Positions 60,426 to 64,000 of a stretch of 64,000 nt of DNA are shown piece after piece; within the stretch, counting starts at the first letter, position 1; each line of letters opens with the position of its first letter. The position numbers and the translations under genes are program-made. Source of the stretch: Streptomyces sp. NBC_01471 (GTDB taxonomy: Bacteria > Actinomycetota > Actinomycetes > Streptomycetales > Streptomycetaceae); the NCBI RefSeq assembly GCF_041438865.1, contig NZ_CP109450.1:7123501-7187500 (forward strand), in the 5' to 3' direction. The notes beneath the pieces were generated by a model that did no database searches, was not told the DNA's origin, and worked only from the letters and a program-made list of their open reading frames with translations.

Positions 60426-61769
60426 ATGAAGATCACCGTCATCGGTATGGGCCGCCTGGGCGTGCCCTACCTGACCGCCCTGGCCGAGCTGGGGCATAAC
60501 GTACTCGGTCTCGACATCAACCCCGAGACGCTGGCGGCACTGCAGGCCGGACGCTGTCCGTTCGACGAGCCCGGCATCACGCACTACATCGCCAAGCACA
60601 TCGCGGCTGGCCAGCTGCGATTCACCGACTCCTACGACGAGGCCGCCGCCCACGGCGACGTGTTCTTCCTCGCGGTGCCGACCCCGCAGCGCGAGGGGGC
60701 GATGACGATGGATCTGAGCGCGGTCGAGGAGGCCATCGTCTCGCTCGCCCGCCGGCTGATGCGGCCCGCGGTACTGATCGGAAAGTCGAGCCTTCCCGTG
60801 GGGGAGGGCGCTCGCCTGGCGGTCTTGGCGGCCGCCGCGGCCCCGGAGGGAGTGCCGCTGCGGGTGGGCTGGAGCCCGGACTTCCTGCGCGAGGCGCTGT
60901 CCTTGGAGACAAGCCTGAACCCCGCGCGGCTGGTCCTGGGATCCTCGGATGCCGACCGGATCGCCGTCGAGAGCACCGCGCGGCGGGTGTGGGCCGGCTG
61001 GCTGGACGCCGGAGTGGTGCTGCTGTCCACCGACTTCGTGACGGCCGATCTGACGAAGGCTGCCTCCAACGCCTTCCTGTCCACGCGGATTTCTTTCGCC
61101 AACCTCGTCGACGACGTCTGCCAGGCGGCTGGCGCGGACTCCCGCACGGTCGCTACCGCCATGGCATTGGACCCCAGGATCGGCCCGTTCGGTCTGACGG
61201 CAGGCCTCGGCTGGGGAGGCTCGTGCCTGAGCAAGGACATCCGGGCCTTCGCCGACCGTGCCCAGTCGCTGGGCCAGAGCGCCGCCGCCGACTTCTTCTC
61301 CGCCGTGGAGCAGACCAACACCGCACGCCGCGAGCTCGCCGTCGCGCACGCCGAATCCGTCCTGCCGGGAGGTCTCCGCGGGGCGGTCGTTGCCCTGTGG
61401 GGAACCTCCTACAAGCCGTCTGTCGGAGACATCAGCGACTCACCCGCGCTGGACATCGCCGTCCGGATGCACCGCGCGGGCGCTGAAGTCCGTGTCCACG
61501 ACCCCAGCGTCAACGACCTGGTGCGGCGCCACTATCCCGAGCTCATGGTGGTTGACGCCCCCGCCGAGGCGCTGGTCGGCGCCGGGGTGCTGATCGTGGC
61601 CACCGACTGGCCGCGCTACACCGCCCTGGACCCGGCGTCCCTGGCCGACAGCACCACACGGACCGTCATCGACGCCCGCCGCTGCCTGGACCCCGACCGC
61701 TGGCGGGCCGTCGGCTGGGACCACCAGCAGCTCGGGGCGTTCCGCCACCACACCCCCCAGGAGGCTTGA
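60426..61769 (+). CDS. UDP-glucose/GDP-mannose dehydrogenase family protein
   Basis: These enzymes oxidise a nucleotide sugar twice to its uronic acid with NAD. The 447-aa protein has the Rossmann motif GMGRLG at 7-12, the catalytic-region residues TKAASNAF (Lys211, Asn215) and the nucleophile Cys267 in GWGGSCLSKD. All three domains are complete. GGGAGAAGAAG precedes the ATG. It starts the segment that continues with the PEP-utilising enzyme (2 bp gap) and a Gfo/Idh gene, suggesting nucleotide-sugar or uronate chemistry. Confidence 0.9.
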   Translation: MKITVIGMGRLGVPYLTALAELGHNVLGLDINPETLAALQAGRCPFDEPGITHYIAKHIAAGQLRFTDSYDEAAAHGDVFFLAVPTPQREGAMTMDLSAVEEAIVSLARRLMRPAVLIGKSSLPVGEGARLAVLAAAAAPEGVPLRVGWSPDFLREALSLETSLNPARLVLGSSDADRIAVESTARRVWAGWLDAGVVLLSTDFVTADLTKAASNAFLSTRISFANLVDDVCQAAGADSRTVATAMALDPRIGPFGLTAGLGWGGSCLSKDIRAFADRAQSLGQSAAADFFSAVEQTNTARRELAVAHAESVLPGGLRGAVVALWGTSYKPSVGDISDSPALDIAVRMHRAGAEVRVHDPSVNDLVRRHYPELMVVDAPAEALVGAGVLIVATDWPRYTALDPASLADSTTRTVIDARRCLDPDRWRAVGWDHQQLGAFRHHTPQEA

Positions 61770-61771
61770 AC

Positions 61772-63115
61772 ATGGACGAGTTGTTCGAGAACGCGGCGAC
61801 GCACCGCGGGGTACCCGGAACACGCGGCTGGGCTGTCGCCCCCGTGCGAGGCCTCAACGACCCAGCCCCGCAAAGCCGGTACATCCTGGTGGCCGCCGAT
61901 CTGACCCCGGCCGACACCGCTCGCCTCGACCCCGCCTTCGTGGCAGGGTTCTGCACGGCGAGCGGGGGCCCCACCTCCCATACGGTGCAGGTGGCGCACG
62001 GCCTGGGCATCCCCGCCGTCGTCGCGGCCGACGCAGGCATCCTGACCCTGGCGACGGGCACCGTGTGCGCGCTTGACGGCGGCGGCGGCCTCCTGCACGC
62101 CGGACTGAAGGGCCCAGACCTCCACCGGGCGATTGCCCGCGAAGACGCACAGGTCGAGCGGGACCGGCTGCGGCGCGAAGCCGCTCTGGCCGCAGGCCCT
62201 GCCCCGGGCGGGATCGTCCTTTCCACCATGCTCGTGAAGCCGGCACAGGCCGTCGAACTCGCACGCAGCGCCGCCAGGGGGATCGGCCTGCTGGCCACCG
62301 AACTGCTCTTCCTCGGCCGTGAGCACGAGATCACCGACGAGTCCGCCCACTACCGGGCCTACCTCGACCTGTCCCGGGCGGCGCGCGGCGCACAGATCAC
62401 CGTACGAACCCTCGACATCGGCGGCGACAAACCGTTCCCCGCCCTGAACCTGCCCAAGGAAGACAACTCCTTCCTCGGCGTCCGCGGCATCCGTCTGGCC
62501 CTGCGCCGCCCGGACGACCTCCTGATCCCCCAGCTGCGAGCCATCTACCGAGCGGCCGCAGACGGGGCACAGTTGCGGGTCATGTTCCCGATGGTCACCA
62601 CCATCGAGGAGTTCACCCAGGCAGCAGCGATCGCCGAGGACGTCCGTCTACGACTCGCGGCACCGAAGGTTCCCGTCGGAGTCATGGTGGAGGTGCCTGC
62701 CTGCGCCCTGGCCGTCGACCTCTTCATTGAGCACGTCGACTTCCTCAGCATCGGCACCAACGACCTGACCCAATACCTCCTGGCAGCCTCGCGCACCAAC
62801 CCGGCCCTGGCTCGCGACATCGACGCCCTGCACGTCGCGGTGAACCGCACCGTCGCCCACGTCGCCGACACCGCCCACTCCGCCGGCGTTCCGGTCACCG
62901 CCTGCGGAGGACTGGCGGCCAGCCCCGTGGGCGCCGCCGTCCTGGCATCGCTCGGTGTCAGCGGCCTGACCGTCGCGCTCCCTGCGATCCCCGCCGTCCA
63001 CGAGGCCCTCACCCGCCTCGACGCCGCCGCCCGCCAGTCGATCCGGCACTCATCTCTCACCATCGGCGGCACCAGTCACCTCACGGAGTACGTCACCACC
63101 CTCCTCGGCCTCTGA
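61772..63115 (+). CDS. PEP-utilising enzyme, PTS enzyme I-like without HPr-binding domain
   Basis: Enzyme I transfers phosphate from PEP to HPr through a histidine. The 447-aa protein has the phosphohistidine domain (GGPTSHT, His70) and the PEP-binding barrel (RTLDIGGDKPFPALN, then FLSIGTNDLTQY and TACGGLA with the conserved Cys). The usual N-terminal 140 residues, including the HPr-binding helical domain, are absent: the protein starts at the swivelling domain. It therefore probably phosphorylates a small molecule or another carrier. ATG at 61772 has AGGAGG seven bases upstream. Confidence 0.85.
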   Translation: MDELFENAATHRGVPGTRGWAVAPVRGLNDPAPQSRYILVAADLTPADTARLDPAFVAGFCTASGGPTSHTVQVAHGLGIPAVVAADAGILTLATGTVCALDGGGGLLHAGLKGPDLHRAIAREDAQVERDRLRREAALAAGPAPGGIVLSTMLVKPAQAVELARSAARGIGLLATELLFLGREHEITDESAHYRAYLDLSRAARGAQITVRTLDIGGDKPFPALNLPKEDNSFLGVRGIRLALRRPDDLLIPQLRAIYRAAADGAQLRVMFPMVTTIEEFTQAAAIAEDVRLRLAAPKVPVGVMVEVPACALAVDLFIEHVDFLSIGTNDLTQYLLAASRTNPALARDIDALHVAVNRTVAHVADTAHSAGVPVTACGGLAASPVGAAVLASLGVSGLTVALPAIPAVHEALTRLDAAARQSIRHSSLTIGGTSHLTEYVTTLLGL

Positions 63116-63197
63116 CCGAACGGCTCCCGCGACCTCGGCGCACAGCATGTGTGCCGGGGTCGCCCACCACCTCATTACCGGAAGGGTCGACTTCGAC

Positions 63198-64000
63198 ATG
63201 CCCTCGACCACGCCCCGCCCGATCAACGTCCTGCTCATCGGCGGCTGCGGCCACTGGGCCGCCACCGAAAACCACGTCCCGGCCATCCTCACCCTGCAGC
63301 GCTCCGGATTCCCGGTCCGAGTCAGCGCCATCTGCGACCTGCGCGACCCCTACGACGAGAACCTGCTCCGCCACATGCCCGACCTGCTCGATCTCCTGTG
63401 CTACGACCGGCCCCAGTGGATTCAACCCCGGCCGGGGGAGAAGGCCGAAGACCTGGAGCGCCGCCTCGATGACGCGCACGCACACAGCACCTTCGACGTG
63501 GCGATCGTGGCCTGCGACCCCGTCGCCCACTACCCCTACCTGCACTGGGCGACCCTGCGCGGCATCCACGTCCTGTGCGACAAACCGATCCTCGCCGTCG
63601 CGGACGCCGCATGGGACGTGCACGCCGCCGCCACCATCGACACCCACTTCGACACCCTGCTCAAAGCCCACCTCAACAACCCCGGCCACCTCTTCGCCCT
63701 CCCCATGCGCCGCCGCGCCAACGACGCCTTCGTCGAGTCCTCCCGCCTGATCACTGAGGTCTATGAAAATCACGGCCAACCCCTGACCATGGCCAACTTC
63801 ACGGTCACCGGCGGCCACTTCCGCCTCCCCGAGGAATACGCCTTCGGCAACGCCCACGGCTACACCCACGGCGTCGGCGCGCTCGCCTTCTCCAGCTACC
63901 ACTACATCGACCTCATGGCCTGGTACCTGCGCCAGGCCCAAGGCCCCGTCACCGCCCTGCGCATCACCAGCCACTACGTGAGGCGCGTGGGCGACTACCT
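63198..64000 (+). CDS. Gfo/Idh/MocA-family oxidoreductase, cut by window end
   Basis: The visible 267 residues contain the NAD-binding start INVLLIGGCGHWA and the family lysine motif in HVLCDKPILAV (DKP for EKP). The C-terminal part lies outside the window. GGAAGG lies ten bases before the ATG. It follows the PEP-utilising gene by 82 bp and, with the UDP-sugar dehydrogenase, suggests a sugar-modifying pathway. Confidence 0.85.
   Translation, partial: MPSTTPRPINVLLIGGCGHWAATENHVPAILTLQRSGFPVRVSAICDLRDPYDENLLRHMPDLLDLLCYDRPQWIQPRPGEKAEDLERRLDDAHAHSTFDVAIVACDPVAHYPYLHWATLRGIHVLCDKPILAVADAAWDVHAAATIDTHFDTLLKAHLNNPGHLFALPMRRRANDAFVESSRLITEVYENHGQPLTMANFTVTGGHFRLPEEYAFGNAHGYTHGVGALAFSSYHYIDLMAWYLRQAQGPVTALRITSHYVRRVGDY

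Noticed and set aside
1..64000. CRISPR array
   Set aside because: I saw no regularly spaced 20-40-bp direct repeats and no cas-like genes.

Overview
The window is very GC-rich, with tightly packed genes, frequent GTG/TTG starts and many ATGA/GTGA stop-start overlaps. It carries families that are nearly diagnostic of Streptomyces or close relatives: a complete conservon (CvnA-E), an XRE regulator with a DUF397 partner, two PF04672-type S-adenosylmethionine methyltransferases, and lanthipeptide- and graspetide-type peptide-modifying enzymes. Two insertion sequences, truncated genes and many small Cys-rich reading frames suggest an accessory region such as a chromosome arm, plasmid or integrative element. 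Genus and replicon type are inferences.

Region A (1-8.5 kb, minus strand) is one translationally coupled operon. Two tiny ORFs (47 and 60 aa) and a 114-aa unknown are followed by a methyltransferase, a NUDIX-kinase fusion, a GNAT-NUDIX fusion, a VanX-like dipeptidase, a methyltransferase-NUDIX-isoaspartyl-methyltransferase fusion, a PIG-L deacetylase and another NUDIX protein that runs off the left edge. Region B (8.8-13 kb, minus) has a frameshifted HAD phosphatase, a Gfo/Idh dehydrogenase and two tandem endonuclease/exonuclease/phosphatase paralogues, with two truncated gene ends meeting at about 10.63 kb (one is peptide deformylase).

Region C (13-17.6 kb, minus) is a probable graspetide locus: a 74-aa precursor candidate, an ATP-grasp ligase, a small DUF6415-like protein, a methyltransferase, an unknown protein, a relic of a P450 and a two-HTH regulator. 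Region D (17.7-29.9 kb, minus) has a small membrane protein, a CPBP protease, a GH15 enzyme, a full-length LanB-type dehydratase, two small ORFs, and the conservon with its P450. About 1.2 kb of apparently non-coding DNA follows, with three copies of a paired TGGCCA motif.

Region E (31-41 kb) has an anti-sigma-like ATPase and an aldo/keto reductase, an insertion sequence with 38-bp inverted repeats inserted beside a dead zinc-ribbon gene, a RibD-like deaminase, three paralogous regulators (one with an in-frame amber codon, one short), a 2H phosphoesterase, and an XRE/DUF397/methyltransferase set. Region F (41.2-48 kb) starts with about 0.8 kb of gene-less DNA rich in stem-loops. It continues with an IS5-like element interrupting a gene, many small Cys-rich element-type ORFs, and a tRNA/tmRNA 3'-end-like segment.

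Region G (48-53 kb) has an MFS exporter, an ATP-grasp ligase and a lipoprotein. Region H (53-59 kb) looks like mobile-element cargo: a PcfJ-like protein, an HU-like protein and many small overlapping ORFs, several with probable single-base frameshifts. Region I (59.4-64 kb) has a methyltransferase, a UDP-sugar dehydrogenase, a PEP-utilising enzyme that lacks the HPr-binding domain, and a Gfo/Idh dehydrogenase cut by the right edge. Family assignments are from motifs read by eye; no database search was possible.
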